A DNA stretch of 64,000 bases from Lutimaribacter salitolerans (GCF_042677865.1 NZ_JBHUDD010000005.1:1-64000); one strand, 5' to 3'. Shown: positions 16,560-24,801, counted from the stretch's first letter. Made by a program: numbers and translations. The notes: generated by a model not told the origin, from the sequence alone.

Positions 16560-17291
16560 CTAGGGCAGAGGGCGCGCAATCTCAAGCGGGGGCAGCAGAT
16601 GGATCAGTGCCAGCGTGCCGTAACTGGCCAGAATCGCCCAACCAAATGAGGCCAGCGTGCCGATGATCACATATTCGGCAGTGCGCTGGTCGCGCGTGGC
16701 GGTGCCGAACCGCAGGATGGATTTGGCGGCCACCAGAAACCCCACGCCCAGCGGTTGGCCCAGCCCGATCAGCACGAAGATCAATCCGCGCTCCAGCATC
16801 CCGATCAACCGCCCGCCATCGCGCAATCCGTTGTTGCGCACGCGCGCACCATGCGGGCGCATCAGGAGGCCCACTGCATACTGCCCCGCGATGGTGGCGA
16901 TGATCGCGCCCGATGTCAGCGCCATCGCGGGCAGCAGCCAGTCCTGCCCGGCATAAATCCCGCTTTCCCAAAGGCCCGGCGCGTAGAGTGCAACCGCAAG
17001 CAGGGTCAGCATATGCGCCCCCTGATCGGCCAGAAAGCCGCCGATCCGGTCAAACCCGCCCCAGGTTTTCACCGCGTCGATGCCCACATGCGCCACCGCC
17101 AGCACCAGCAATTCGCGCGCGGCGATCTGGCCCGTGGCGGCCTGCGCGGTCAGCAAGACGATGACCCCATGCAGCAGCAACATGCCGGGGTGCCGTTTGT
17201 GCCGCACCATCGCGCCGGTTTGCAGCACGAAATCCGCCAGCACATGCGCCAGCAGCAGCGCGGTAAAGGTGGCAAGGGCGGCGGAAGTCAT
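16560..17291 (-). CDS. DUF3307 membrane protein
   Basis: A 243-residue integral membrane protein with about six hydrophobic helices. The N-terminus has the DUF3307 pattern (LLLAHVLADFVLQTGAMVRHKR, then LLLHGVIVLL and HVGIDAVKTW). The second half carries RNNGLRDGGRLIGMLERGLIF and FLVAAKSILRFG. The family has no known function. Its ATG overlaps the stop of the upstream cyclase-like/HTH gene by 4 bases, showing a coupled pair. By analogy with other pairs of a nucleotide-cyclase-like gene and a membrane gene, a signalling role is possible, but that is inference. Confidence 0.88.
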   Translation of the reverse strand: MTSAALATFTALLLAHVLADFVLQTGAMVRHKRHPGMLLLHGVIVLLTAQAATGQIAARELLVLAVAHVGIDAVKTWGGFDRIGGFLADQGAHMLTLLAVALYAPGLWESGIYAGQDWLLPAMALTSGAIIATIAGQYAVGLLMRPHGARVRNNGLRDGGRLIGMLERGLIFVLIGLGQPLGVGFLVAAKSILRFGTATRDQRTAEYVIIGTLASFGWAILASYGTLALIHLLPPLEIARPLP

Positions 17292-17950
17292 GGTTGGGTT
17301 TTGTCCCGTAAGTCACGGATATGGCGTTCAAAAGCGTAAATCGCCTCGCGGATCGCGGGCAGACCGGTCCCGGCCAGCCGCAACTGGATGGCCTGACGGC
17401 TGACGCCGAATTTGGTGGCGATTTCTTCCTGCGTAGGGGTGCGATGGCGCAACGCCTCGAACAGGGCGGCGGCTTGCGGCGCGGTCCAGTTCTGCGCCTG
17501 CCAGTCCAGAAGGCCGATCATCGCGGTCGCGACGGTGCCAACCTGTTTGTCGATGACGATGGTCTCGTGCCGGTCCATGGTGTCCAGCATGTCGCCGGCT
17601 TCGACAAACGCGGTGCCGCTGGCTGCCCCAAGATCGCCATTGGCCGGGATGATGGCGGTGCCCAGTCCGATGGCGATACGGGTTTGCAGCCCGTCGCCTT
17701 GTGCGGTCAGCGCGGCGCTGATGCGCAGGGCGGCGCGCAGGGCGGCTTGCGCGCGTGGAAGAACGACCTGCCATCCGTCGCCACGGTGACGATCAAAACG
17801 CACTTTTAAGGTCAGATCGTTTTCGATGTCATCTGCTGCCTTCGCGATCACCTCCATGGCGTCGCGCAACGCCTGATCGCCCATCTTGCGCGACTCGCGA
17901 ATGTCGCCAGTTAAAACAGCGGCAAACTCGTGGGTGGTCGCATCGGGCAT
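17288..17950 (-). CDS. SatD/nucleotide-cyclase-like domain fused to HTH
   Basis: A 220-residue protein with two parts. Residues about 1-150 have a palm-like pattern seen in SatD-family and class III cyclase domains: FAAVLTGDIRESRKM (possible first metal Asp), RFDRHRGDGWQVVL (GDGW motif), a helix ALRAALRISAAL, then RIAIGLGTAI and ASGTAFVEAGDMLD. Residues about 165-205 contain a helix-turn-helix, TQEEIATKFGVSRQAIQLRL. Start 17950 is preferred because a likely -10 (GATAAT) lies close to the alternative ATG at 17971. It is coupled to the DUF3307 gene. Enzymatic activity is unproven, and the HTH suggests DNA binding or autoregulation. Confidence 0.75.
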   Translation of the reverse strand: MPDATTHEFAAVLTGDIRESRKMGDQALRDAMEVIAKAADDIENDLTLKVRFDRHRGDGWQVVLPRAQAALRAALRISAALTAQGDGLQTRIAIGLGTAIIPANGDLGAASGTAFVEAGDMLDTMDRHETIVIDKQVGTVATAMIGLLDWQAQNWTAPQAAALFEALRHRTPTQEEIATKFGVSRQAIQLRLAGTGLPAIREAIYAFERHIRDLRDKTQP

Positions 17951-18005
17951 GGCAAGGGCCTTGACTTGCATTATCTGAAAGCAAGTTATAAGGCTTGCAA
18001 TCGAA
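17951..18005 (-). promoter_or_regulatory. Promoter region with repeated TTGC/GCAA half-sites
   Basis: Upstream of the cyclase-like/HTH gene the sequence holds CTTGCA, GCAAG and CTTGCAA spaced about 17 bases apart, reading across 17966-18000. A possible minus-strand -10, GATAAT, lies just before the ATG at 17971. The arrangement suggests an operator for the HTH protein encoded just downstream. No footprint data, so this is pattern only. Confidence 0.4.
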
Positions 18006-18028
18006 AAAAGCCAGCCAAAAGGCTTGCC

Positions 18029-18391
18029 CTACATGAAGCCGAGTTCCAGCCGCGCCTCGTCCGACATCATGTCCATGCCCCAGACAGGCTCCCACACCAG
18101 ATCCACATCGACCTGTTTCACCCCGTCCACGGGTTCGATCGCATCCGCGACCCAGCCGGGCATCTCACCGGCCACCGGACAGCCGGGGGCGGTCAGGGTC
18201 ATGGCGACGTGTACCGCGTTCTCGTCCGAGACTGTTATCGTGTAAATCAATCCCAGGTCGTAGATGTTCACAGGGATTTCCGGGTCATAAACGCTGCGGC
18301 AAGCCTCGACGATCTTGTCATAGAGCGGATGCTCGGTGCTTGATGGCTTGATCAGCGGCGCGCCTTCAAGCGGTTCTGCGGAATGTGTCAT
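18029..18391 (-). CDS. SufT-like protein (DUF59/MIP18 family)
   Basis: A 120-residue protein whose core, from about residue 20, is a MIP18/DUF59 domain. It shows IVEACRSVYDPEIPVNIYDLGLIY, then MTLTAPGCPVAGEMPGWV (conserved Cys) and VDVDLVWEPVWGMDMMS. The family, often named SufT, assists Fe-S cluster maturation. Its location 8 kb from the SufE-like gene and 1.5 kb from an A-type carrier fits a dispersed Fe-S assembly set. Only the C-terminal ELGFM end is unusual, and that is typical of alphaproteobacterial members. Confidence 0.92.
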   Translation of the reverse strand: MTHSAEPLEGAPLIKPSSTEHPLYDKIVEACRSVYDPEIPVNIYDLGLIYTITVSDENAVHVAMTLTAPGCPVAGEMPGWVADAIEPVDGVKQVDVDLVWEPVWGMDMMSDEARLELGFM

Positions 18392-18473
18392 AATGGCTGC
18401 CTTTGGATCGGTCCGGTTTCCTGACTGTTCATATAAGATTTATAAGACGGGACGTCCAGCCTTGGGCGTCTTG

Positions 18474-19262
18474 TCACGATCGCAGGCCCGATTTGCCCGT
18501 CGCCTCGGCCTGCAGGCGCGCAGGGTCCATGAAATGGCCGATCATCACGTCCGTCGCCAGATGATAGGCCTGATCCAGCGGCAGGCCCAGATGCGCATCC
18601 AGCGCCGCCTTGCCCGCGGCAATGGGCGCCGGGTTGCGCCCGGCCAGCGTGGTGGCAAAGGCCATCGTTTCCGCCTGCAACGCCGCGCTTTCAAAGGCGC
18701 GGTTGACCAGCCCGGCGCGCAGGCCCCAGTCGATGTCCAGCGGTTCGGCCGACAGCGCCAACTCCATCAATTGACTGCGCGAGACCGCGCGCGACACGCC
18801 CACCGCCGGCGTGGTGCAGAACCCGCCGTTCTTGACACCCGGCAGGCAGAAGGTTGCCCGCGTGCTGGCAAACACCAGATCGCACGATGCCGCCATTTGC
18901 AGCCCCGCCGCCGTGGCGATGCCATCGACCATGGCGATGGTGGGCTTGGGCAGGCGCGCAAGGCGCAGCATCATCTGCGCGCAGGCGTTGAACAGCTCGG
19001 TCAGAAAGGCGCGGCCCTGATCCGCATCGCTGCGGTGCTGCGCGATTTCCTTGAGGTCATGGCCGGCGCAAAAGATGTGCCCCGGCCCGTCGATCACCAC
19101 CACGCGCGTGTCGGGATCGTCGGCCGCGTCGTCCAGTTCCGAATGCAGCGCGGTGATCATCGCCAGCGACAGCGGATGCGCTGGCGCGCGTCCAAGGGTG
19201 ATCTGGCGCAAGCCTTGGGTCAGCGTGTGGGTGACAAGTGGCGGCTGGTGCATCTGGTTCAT
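18474..19262 (-). CDS. Enoyl-CoA hydratase/isomerase family protein
   Basis: A 262-residue crotonase-fold enzyme. The oxyanion-hole segment is HIFCAGHDLKEIAQ, and the second conserved stretch is PTIAMVDGIATAAGLQMAASCDLVFAS. The position of the second catalytic Glu appears non-standard (FCLPGVKNGGFCTTPAVGVSR), so the reaction may not be simple hydration. Family members include hydratases, isomerases and hydrolases, and none can be chosen here. Start 19262 (MNQMHQPP) follows a GGGAGA site. It is divergent from tgt across 108 bases. Confidence 0.87.
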   Translation of the reverse strand: MNQMHQPPLVTHTLTQGLRQITLGRAPAHPLSLAMITALHSELDDAADDPDTRVVVIDGPGHIFCAGHDLKEIAQHRSDADQGRAFLTELFNACAQMMLRLARLPKPTIAMVDGIATAAGLQMAASCDLVFASTRATFCLPGVKNGGFCTTPAVGVSRAVSRSQLMELALSAEPLDIDWGLRAGLVNRAFESAALQAETMAFATTLAGRNPAPIAAGKAALDAHLGLPLDQAYHLATDVMIGHFMDPARLQAEATGKSGLRS

Positions 19263-19370
19263 GGCGGTCTCTCCCTTTGCATCAATGTGGCAATCCTTTG
19301 GCGCGGCGGCAAGCCTTGGCTTTTGCGCACGGGCCGTCATAGAAGGGCGGCACTCATCAAGGGGGCGGCC

Positions 19371-20498
19371 ATGACGCGCGTTACATATGAATTGCAGGCA
19401 ACCGACGGGCGCGCCCGCACTGGGGTGATCCGCACCACGCGCGGCGATATCCGCACGCCGGCCTTCATGCCTGTGGGCACGGCGGCGACGGTCAAGGCGA
19501 TGATGCCCGAAAGCGTGGCGGCGACGGGCGCGGACATCCTGCTGGGCAACACCTATCACCTGATGCTGCGGCCCACGGCGGAACGCATCGCGCGACTGGG
19601 CGGGCTGCACAGCTTCATGAACTGGCAGGGGCCGATCCTGACCGACTCGGGCGGGTTTCAGGTGATGAGCCTGGCCGAGCTGCGCAAGCTGACCGAAGAG
19701 GGCGTGACCTTTCGCAGCCATATCGACGGATCGAAACACGCGCTGACGCCCGAACGCAGCATGGAGATCCAGCGCCTGCTGGGGTCCGACATCGTGATGT
19801 GTTTCGACGAATGCCCCGCGCTGCCCGCGGATCGCAAGCGGATCGAGGCGTCGATGCAATTGTCGATGCGGTGGGCCGCGCGGTCGCGCGACGCCTTTGG
19901 CGACCGTCCGGGGCATGCGCTGTTCGGCATCCAGCAGGGCGGGCTGGAGCAGGACTTCCGCGAGCAAAGCGCCCAGGCCCTGCAAGAGATCGGGTTTGAC
20001 GGCTACGCCATCGGCGGGCTGGCCGTGGGCGAGGGGCAGGAGGCGATGTTCGCCTGTCTGGACTATGCGCCGGGCCAGCTGCCCGCCGACAAGCCACGCT
20101 ATCTGATGGGGGTGGGCAAGCCCGACGACATCGTGGGCGCGGTCAAGCGGGGCGTGGACATGATGGATTGCGTGCTGCCCAGCCGCTCGGGGCGCACCGG
20201 GCAGGCCTGGACACGGCGGGGGCAGGTCAACATAAAGAACGCCCGCCACGCCGATGACCCGCGCCCGCTGGACGCCGAATGCACATGCCCGGCCTGCCGC
20301 AACTACAGCCGGGCCTATCTGCATCACGTGTTTCGCGCGCAAGAGATGATAAGCGGGATGCTTCTGACCTGGCACAACCTGCATTATTACCAGCAGATCA
20401 TGGCGGGTATGCGCGCGGCGATCGCCGCAGGCACCTTTGCCACGTGGGAGGCCGAGTTTCACGCCACCCGCGCCCAGGGCGATATCGACCCGGTTTAA
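19371..20498 (+). CDS. tgt: tRNA-guanine transglycosylase
   Basis: A 375-residue TGT that exchanges guanine 34 for preQ1 in tRNAs with GUN anticodons (queuosine pathway). Family marks are RTPAFMPVGTAATVKAMMPE, LGNTYHLMLRP, ILTDSGGFQVMSLAELRK (catalytic Asp), GIQQGGLEQDFRE, GGLAVGEGQEAMF and the second Asp in MMDCVLPSRSGRTGQAW. The Zn site is CTCPACRNYSRAYLHH (Cys3His). ATG 19371 follows AGGGGGCGGCC. The tRNA-Asn (GTT) in this window is one of its substrates. No other queuosine gene adjoins it. Confidence 0.97.
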   Translation: MTRVTYELQATDGRARTGVIRTTRGDIRTPAFMPVGTAATVKAMMPESVAATGADILLGNTYHLMLRPTAERIARLGGLHSFMNWQGPILTDSGGFQVMSLAELRKLTEEGVTFRSHIDGSKHALTPERSMEIQRLLGSDIVMCFDECPALPADRKRIEASMQLSMRWAARSRDAFGDRPGHALFGIQQGGLEQDFREQSAQALQEIGFDGYAIGGLAVGEGQEAMFACLDYAPGQLPADKPRYLMGVGKPDDIVGAVKRGVDMMDCVLPSRSGRTGQAWTRRGQVNIKNARHADDPRPLDAECTCPACRNYSRAYLHHVFRAQEMISGMLLTWHNLHYYQQIMAGMRAAIAAGTFATWEAEFHATRAQGDIDPV

Positions 20499-20578
20499 CC
20501 CTTGGTCAGGGAATCCCCACTATGACCGGATGCGGTGCTGCGCTAGCCTGCCCGCATTTGACACAGGTGGATTTCAAC

Positions 20579-20647
20579 ATGCATTTCGCGATATTCTCGA
20601 TGGCGTGGGCCTCGGTTGCGGTGATAGCGGCCTTTGGTCTGGGATAG
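20579..20647 (+). CDS. Possible 22-residue hydrophobic peptide
   Basis: A short open frame, MHFAIFSMAWASVAVIAAFG plus two residues, begins 7 bases after AGGTGGA, a good ribosome-binding site. The peptide would be a single membrane helix. It lies in the tgt-lon gap, and its stop codon falls within a 17-base tandem duplication. Small hydrophobic peptides can be real, but so short a frame may arise by chance. No homology was recognised. Confidence 0.3.
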   Translation: MHFAIFSMAWASVAVIAAFGLG

Positions 20648-20669
20648 GCTGGGGTCTGGGATAGGCTGG
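20636..20669. repeat. Perfect 17-base tandem duplication
   Basis: GGTCTGGGATAGGCTGG occurs twice without a gap (20636-20652 and 20653-20669), upstream of the lon promoter. It overlaps the end of the possible 22-residue peptide. It looks like a recent slippage duplication, and the copy number may vary between strains. Confidence 0.85.
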
Positions 20670-20830
20670 CGGATTGATCCGCCTGCTGTGCAACAGGGCT
20701 GACCACATGCCGCACTGGCACCAGCCCGACAGGGCTGCATGGCCGTGACAACCCGTCGTTTACCCCCACTGCGCCCTTGCCTTGGGCCATTCGTGGCGGC
20801 AGTGTGTGATCACACAGGGCGTGTATCTGG

Positions 20831-20860
20831 TTGAAACTGGCAGGTCAGTGCCCCAAATAT
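20831..20860 (+). promoter_or_regulatory. Heat-shock (RpoH/sigma-32) type promoter for lon
   Basis: TTGAAAC at 20831-20837 is followed, after a 13-base spacer, by CCCCAAATAT at 20851-20860. This closely matches the sigma-32 pattern (CTTGAAA, then CCCCATnT). It lies about 78 bases upstream of the lon ATG. Just downstream, CCCTCT-GAGCC-AAGAGGG (about 20863-20880) can form a hairpin near the transcript's start. lon is a classical heat-shock gene, so the fit of site and function is good. Confidence 0.75.
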
Positions 20861-20937
20861 ACCCTCTGAGCCAAGAGGGGGCGGGCAGGCTGCCAAAGTT
20901 GGGGCCTGCAACGTTCGCCGCAGATAAAGGACCGAGC

Positions 20938-23349
20938 ATGCAAGAGCTGAATTCATCTTACCCCGTACTGCCGCTGCGCGACATCGTGGTGTTTCCCCAC
21001 ATGATCGTGCCGCTGTTCGTGGGTCGTGAAAAATCCGTGCGCGCGCTGGAAGAGGTGATGCAGGACGACAAGCAGATCCTGCTGTCCAGCCAGATCGACC
21101 CCGCAGCCGATGACCCGGATGCCGATGGCATCTACACCTCGGGCGTTCTGGCCAATGTGCTGCAACTGCTCAAGCTGCCCGATGGCACCGTCAAGGTGCT
21201 GGTCGAAGGCCAAAGCCGTGTGCGCATCGCCGAGTTCCTGGAAAACGACCAGTTCTTCGAGGCGCGCGCCGAGCTGCTGCACGAAGAGCAGGGCGACGAG
21301 GCCGTGATCGAGGCACTGCTGCGCGGTGCCGGCGAGGAATTCGAACGCTACGCCAAGGTGAAAAAGAACATCCCCGAAGAGGCGCTTGTCGCCGTCTCGG
21401 AAACCACCGATGCGGCCAAGCTGGCCGACCTGATCGCCGGGCATCTGGGCATCGACGTGGGGCAAAAGCAGGAACTGCTGGAAACCCTGAGCGTCAGCGA
21501 GCGTCTGGAAAAGATCTATGGTCTGATGCAGGGCGAGATAAGCGTTCTGCAGGTCGAGAAAAAGATCAAGACCCGCGTGAAAAGCCAGATGGAAAAGACC
21601 CAGCGCGAGTATTACCTGAACGAGCAGATGAAGGCCATTCAGAAGGAGCTGGGCGATGGCGAGGAAGGCGAGGGCGAAATCGCCGAGCTGGAAGAGCGCA
21701 TCCATGCCACCAAGCTGAGCAAGGAAGCCCGCGACAAGGCCGACGCCGAACTGAAAAAGCTCAAGAACATGAGCCCGATGAGCGCCGAGGCGACCGTCGT
21801 GCGCAACTATCTCGACTGGATGCTGTCGATCCCGTGGAACGTCAAAAGCCGCACCAAGAAGAACCTTGGCAAGGCGCAGGAGGTTCTGGACGTCGATCAC
21901 TATGGTCTTGAAAAGGTCAAGGAACGCATCGTCGAATATCTGGCCGTGCAAAGCCGCAGTCAAAAGCTGAAAGGCCCGATCCTGTGCCTTGTCGGCCCTC
22001 CGGGTGTGGGCAAGACCAGCCTTGGCAAATCCGTGGCCCGCGCGACAGGGCGTGAATTCATCCGCATCAGCCTTGGCGGCGTGCGCGACGAATCCGAGAT
22101 CCGGGGGCACCGCCGCACCTACATCGGGTCGATGCCGGGCAAGATCATCCAGGCGATGAAAAAGGCCAAGACGAACAACCCGCTGATCCTGCTGGATGAA
22201 ATCGACAAGATGGGGCAGGATTTCCGGGGCGATCCGGCGTCCGCCATGCTTGAGGTGCTGGACCCCGAACAGAACGGCACCTTTGTCGATCACTATCTTG
22301 AGGTCGAGTACGACCTGTCCAACGTGATGTTCCTGACCACGGCCAACAGCTACAACATGCCGGGGCCGCTTCTGGACCGGATGGAGGTGATCACGCTGGC
22401 GGGCTATACCGAGGATGAAAAGCGCGAGATCGCGAAACAGCATCTGGTGCCCAAGCGGATCAAGAACCACGGCCTGCGCAAGGGCGAATTCTTGGTCAGC
22501 GATGATGCGCTGGACGAGATGATCCGCCGCTACACCCGCGAGGCCGGCGTTCGGAACCTGGAACGCGAACTGGCCAAGCTGTGCCGCAAGGCGATCACCC
22601 AGATCGTCAAGGGCGAGTTGAAATCGGTCGAGGTGACCGCCGAGAACCTGGATGACTATCTGGGCGTCAAGCGGTTCCGCTATGGTCTGGCCGAAAAGGA
22701 AGACCAGATCGGTGTCGTGACCGGGCTGGCCTATACCAGCGCGGGCGGGGACCTGCTTCAGATCGAGGCGCTGCGCCTGCCGGGCAAGGGCCGGATGAAG
22801 ACCACCGGCACGCTGGGCGACGTGATGAAGGAATCCATCGACGCGGCGTCCTCTTACACCCGGTCGATCGCGCCGCGCATCGGGGTGAAGCCGCCGATGC
22901 TCGACAAGTGGGACATCCACGTTCACGTCCCCGAGGGTGCAACGCCCAAGGACGGGCCAAGCGCCGGTCTGGCCATGGTCACGTCGATCGTGTCGGTCCT
23001 GACAAAGATCCCGGTGCGCAAGGACATCGCCATGACCGGCGAGGTTACCTTGCGCGGCAATGCGCTGGCGATCGGCGGATTGAAAGAGAAACTGCTGGCC
23101 GCCCTGCGTGGCGGGATCACGACGGTGCTGATCCCTGCCGAGAACGAAAAGGACCTGGTCGAGATCCCCGACAACGTCAAACAGGGGCTCGAGATCATCC
23201 CGGTCAGCCACGTCAGCGAGGTTCTGGAACGCGCGCTTGTGCGTCAGCCCGAAGCCATCGACTGGGACGAAGCCGCCGAGGAAGAGGCCGCACTGGCCCG
23301 TGCCACGGCAGGCAGCCCGAACGAAGGGCCGGGGGCGGTCGCCCACTGA
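20938..23349 (+). CDS. lon: ATP-dependent protease Lon
   Basis: An 803-residue Lon protease, full length. The N-terminal substrate-binding domain starts SSYPVLPLRDIVVFPHMIVP. The AAA+ module has Walker A GPPGVGKTSLGKS (about residue 353) and Walker B LILLDEIDKM. The protease domain carries the catalytic Ser in PKDGPSAGLAMVTSI (about residue 680) and the Lys in GGLKEKLLAALRGGI. Lon degrades misfolded and specific regulatory proteins in the cytoplasm. The ATG at 20938 follows AAGGACCGAGC; the open frame upstream is within the promoter. An RpoH-type promoter precedes it, and a hairpin terminator follows. Confidence 0.98.
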   Translation: MQELNSSYPVLPLRDIVVFPHMIVPLFVGREKSVRALEEVMQDDKQILLSSQIDPAADDPDADGIYTSGVLANVLQLLKLPDGTVKVLVEGQSRVRIAEFLENDQFFEARAELLHEEQGDEAVIEALLRGAGEEFERYAKVKKNIPEEALVAVSETTDAAKLADLIAGHLGIDVGQKQELLETLSVSERLEKIYGLMQGEISVLQVEKKIKTRVKSQMEKTQREYYLNEQMKAIQKELGDGEEGEGEIAELEERIHATKLSKEARDKADAELKKLKNMSPMSAEATVVRNYLDWMLSIPWNVKSRTKKNLGKAQEVLDVDHYGLEKVKERIVEYLAVQSRSQKLKGPILCLVGPPGVGKTSLGKSVARATGREFIRISLGGVRDESEIRGHRRTYIGSMPGKIIQAMKKAKTNNPLILLDEIDKMGQDFRGDPASAMLEVLDPEQNGTFVDHYLEVEYDLSNVMFLTTANSYNMPGPLLDRMEVITLAGYTEDEKREIAKQHLVPKRIKNHGLRKGEFLVSDDALDEMIRRYTREAGVRNLERELAKLCRKAITQIVKGELKSVEVTAENLDDYLGVKRFRYGLAEKEDQIGVVTGLAYTSAGGDLLQIEALRLPGKGRMKTTGTLGDVMKESIDAASSYTRSIAPRIGVKPPMLDKWDIHVHVPEGATPKDGPSAGLAMVTSIVSVLTKIPVRKDIAMTGEVTLRGNALAIGGLKEKLLAALRGGITTVLIPAENEKDLVEIPDNVKQGLEIIPVSHVSEVLERALVRQPEAIDWDEAAEEEAALARATAGSPNEGPGAVAH

Positions 23350-23370
23350 TCCCTTTCGGATAGAACCGGA

Positions 23371-23400
23371 AAAGGCGTGCCACAATGGCGCGCCTTTTTT
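23371..23400 (+). terminator. Rho-independent terminator of lon
   Basis: The stem AAAGGCGTGCC pairs with GGCGCGCCTTT (one G-T pair) around loop ACAAT and is followed by a run of T residues. It begins 21 bases after the lon stop codon. Confidence 0.9.
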
Positions 23401-23631
23401 GTTGGTCCCCATGCGGCGGCGGGTCAATCCGGCGCAAACGCGGCCCTCTGCGCGACGACCTCTGCAAACCGGCGGCGGTCAGGTTGAAATTTCAGGCACC
23501 CTCTCACCCATGGTGGTAAATTCGCAAAAACCCCATATGCAATGGCGTTCGCCGCCTATTTCCCGCTAGAGGCGCGAAAGGAAGCGCGTTAAGGTCCGTG
23601 AAAGGCAAACAATCCAGGGGCAGTGACAGCT
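23401..23631. other. Intergenic region upstream of the HU gene
   Basis: About 230 bases between the lon terminator and the HU gene. It must contain the HU promoter. An A/T-richer stretch, TGGTAAATTCGCAAAAACC, near 23512-23530 is a candidate, but no clear -35 and -10 pair could be fixed. No RNA gene was recognised. Confidence 0.4.
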
Positions 23632-24069
23632 ATGGCCACGACCACACGCAAGACACCCGCAAAGACCACCACCCGCAAGACCACGTCGAAATCCGCCGCC
23701 GCAAGCGGCACCGCGGCGAAATCCGCGGCCATCGCCTCGGTCGAGCAGGCAGCGCCCGAACCCACGGTCGTCACCAGCACGGTGCCCGACGCTGCATCCC
23801 CCGAGATGAAGAAGAAAGAACTGATCGACGCCGTGGTTGCGCGCTCGGGCATCAAAAAGAAAGACGCCAAGCCCGTGGTCGAGGCGATGCTGGCCGTGCT
23901 GGGCGAGGAGATGGGGCAGGGGCGCGAGTTGAACCTGCAACCCTTGGGCAAGATGAAGATCAACCGCATCAAGCAGCTGTCCGGCGCCAAGGTCGTGATG
24001 TGCAAATTGCGCCAGAACGAAACGCTGGGAAAACCTGATGCGGACCCCCTTGCAGACGCAGCCGAGTGA
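23632..24069 (+). CDS. HU-family DNA-binding protein with long basic N-terminal tail
   Basis: A 145-residue protein. Residues about 1-58 are a low-complexity Ala/Thr/Lys tail (TTTRKTPAKTTTRKTTSKSA) ending in an acidic linker. Residues about 60-130 form an HU/IHF fold, with KKKELIDAVVARSGIKKKDAKPVV and NLQPLGKMKINRIKQLSGAKV. The HU arm is divergent and lacks the usual RNPxTG. The tail resembles histone H1-like repeats. HU proteins bend and compact DNA. ATG 23632 is preferred over GTG 23623 because of spacing from CCAGGGGC. A tRNA-Val gene follows 19 bases after the stop. Confidence 0.9.
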   Translation: MATTTRKTPAKTTTRKTTSKSAAASGTAAKSAAIASVEQAAPEPTVVTSTVPDAASPEMKKKELIDAVVARSGIKKKDAKPVVEAMLAVLGEEMGQGRELNLQPLGKMKINRIKQLSGAKVVMCKLRQNETLGKPDADPLADAAE

Positions 24070-24088
24070 CGCTAATACCGCCGTCACC

Positions 24089-24163
24089 GGGTGATTAGCT
24101 CAGTGGTAGAGCGCTTCGTTCACATCGAAGATGTCAGGAGTTCGAATCTCTTATCACCCACCA
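24089..24163 (+). tRNA. tRNA-Val (CAC)
   Basis: Plus-strand tRNA. Acceptor GGGTGAT pairs with ATCACCC, and CCA is encoded at 24161-24163. The D arm is GCTCAGTGGTAGAGC. Anticodon stem CTTCG/CGAAG encloses loop TTCACAT with CAC at 24121-24123. The T arm has GTTCGAATC. It reads the GUG codon. Confidence 0.97.
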
Positions 24164-24228
24164 GAATTCGGGCGCGCTGACCATGGTCGGCGCGCCATTT
24201 TCGTTTTTGGCAACCGAAAGGCCCCGCA

Positions 24229-24798
24229 ATGATTCCCCCGCTTTACCTGCTGCGCCACGGCCAGACCGACTGGAACCGCGACCGCCGGATTCAGGGCCAG
24301 ATGGAATCCGACCTGACCGATCTGGGCCGCGAACAGGCCGCCCGGCAGGGCGCGATCCTTGCCGGGCTTGATCTGCCCGCCGGCATTGTGGCCCATGTCT
24401 CGCCCCTGCGGCGCACGCGCCAGACCGCCGAGATTGCACTGCCGGCCGCCGGGCTGGTGCCGTGCTTTGACGACCGGCTGAAAGAGGTCCAGATGGGCCG
24501 CTGGGAGGGGCAGTATTACGCCGAACTCAAGCTGGCCGAGCCCGAGGCGTTCTCTGCCGGGTCGATCCTGCACCTGTGCCTGAACAGCCCCGGCGAGACG
24601 CATGATACCCTGCGCGCCCGCATCGCCGGATTTCTGGACGATCTGACCGGCCCGGCCGTGGTGGTCAGCCATGGTGTCGCGCTGACCATCCTGCGCGGTC
24701 TGGTCCTGAATGCCACGATGCCCCAGATGGAGGCAATGAGCCGCGATCAAGGCGTCGTCTGGGAATTGCGCGACGGGCGCGAGATCACCCACGCCTGA
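24229..24798 (+). CDS. Histidine phosphatase superfamily protein
   Basis: A 189-residue phosphoglycerate-mutase-like phosphatase. The catalytic motif is YLLRHGQTDWNRDRRIQG with the phospho-His near residue 10, followed by SPLRRTRQTAEIA and DRLKEVQMGRWEGQ (Glu acid/base). The second His is in VVVSHGVALTILRGL. Such proteins dephosphorylate sugar phosphates, nucleotides or cofactor precursors. The substrate is unknown here. It lies between two tRNA-Val genes and is convergent with the MaoC gene, 3 bases from it. Confidence 0.92.
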   Translation: MIPPLYLLRHGQTDWNRDRRIQGQMESDLTDLGREQAARQGAILAGLDLPAGIVAHVSPLRRTRQTAEIALPAAGLVPCFDDRLKEVQMGRWEGQYYAELKLAEPEAFSAGSILHLCLNSPGETHDTLRARIAGFLDDLTGPAVVVSHGVALTILRGLVLNATMPQMEAMSRDQGVVWELRDGREITHA

Positions 24799-24801
24799 GG
24801 G

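Noticed and set aside
20953..23427. An 824-codon minus-strand frame over lon
   Set aside because: It is antisense to the whole lon gene, with His/Gln/Leu-rich translation typical of a shadow frame and no family signature.
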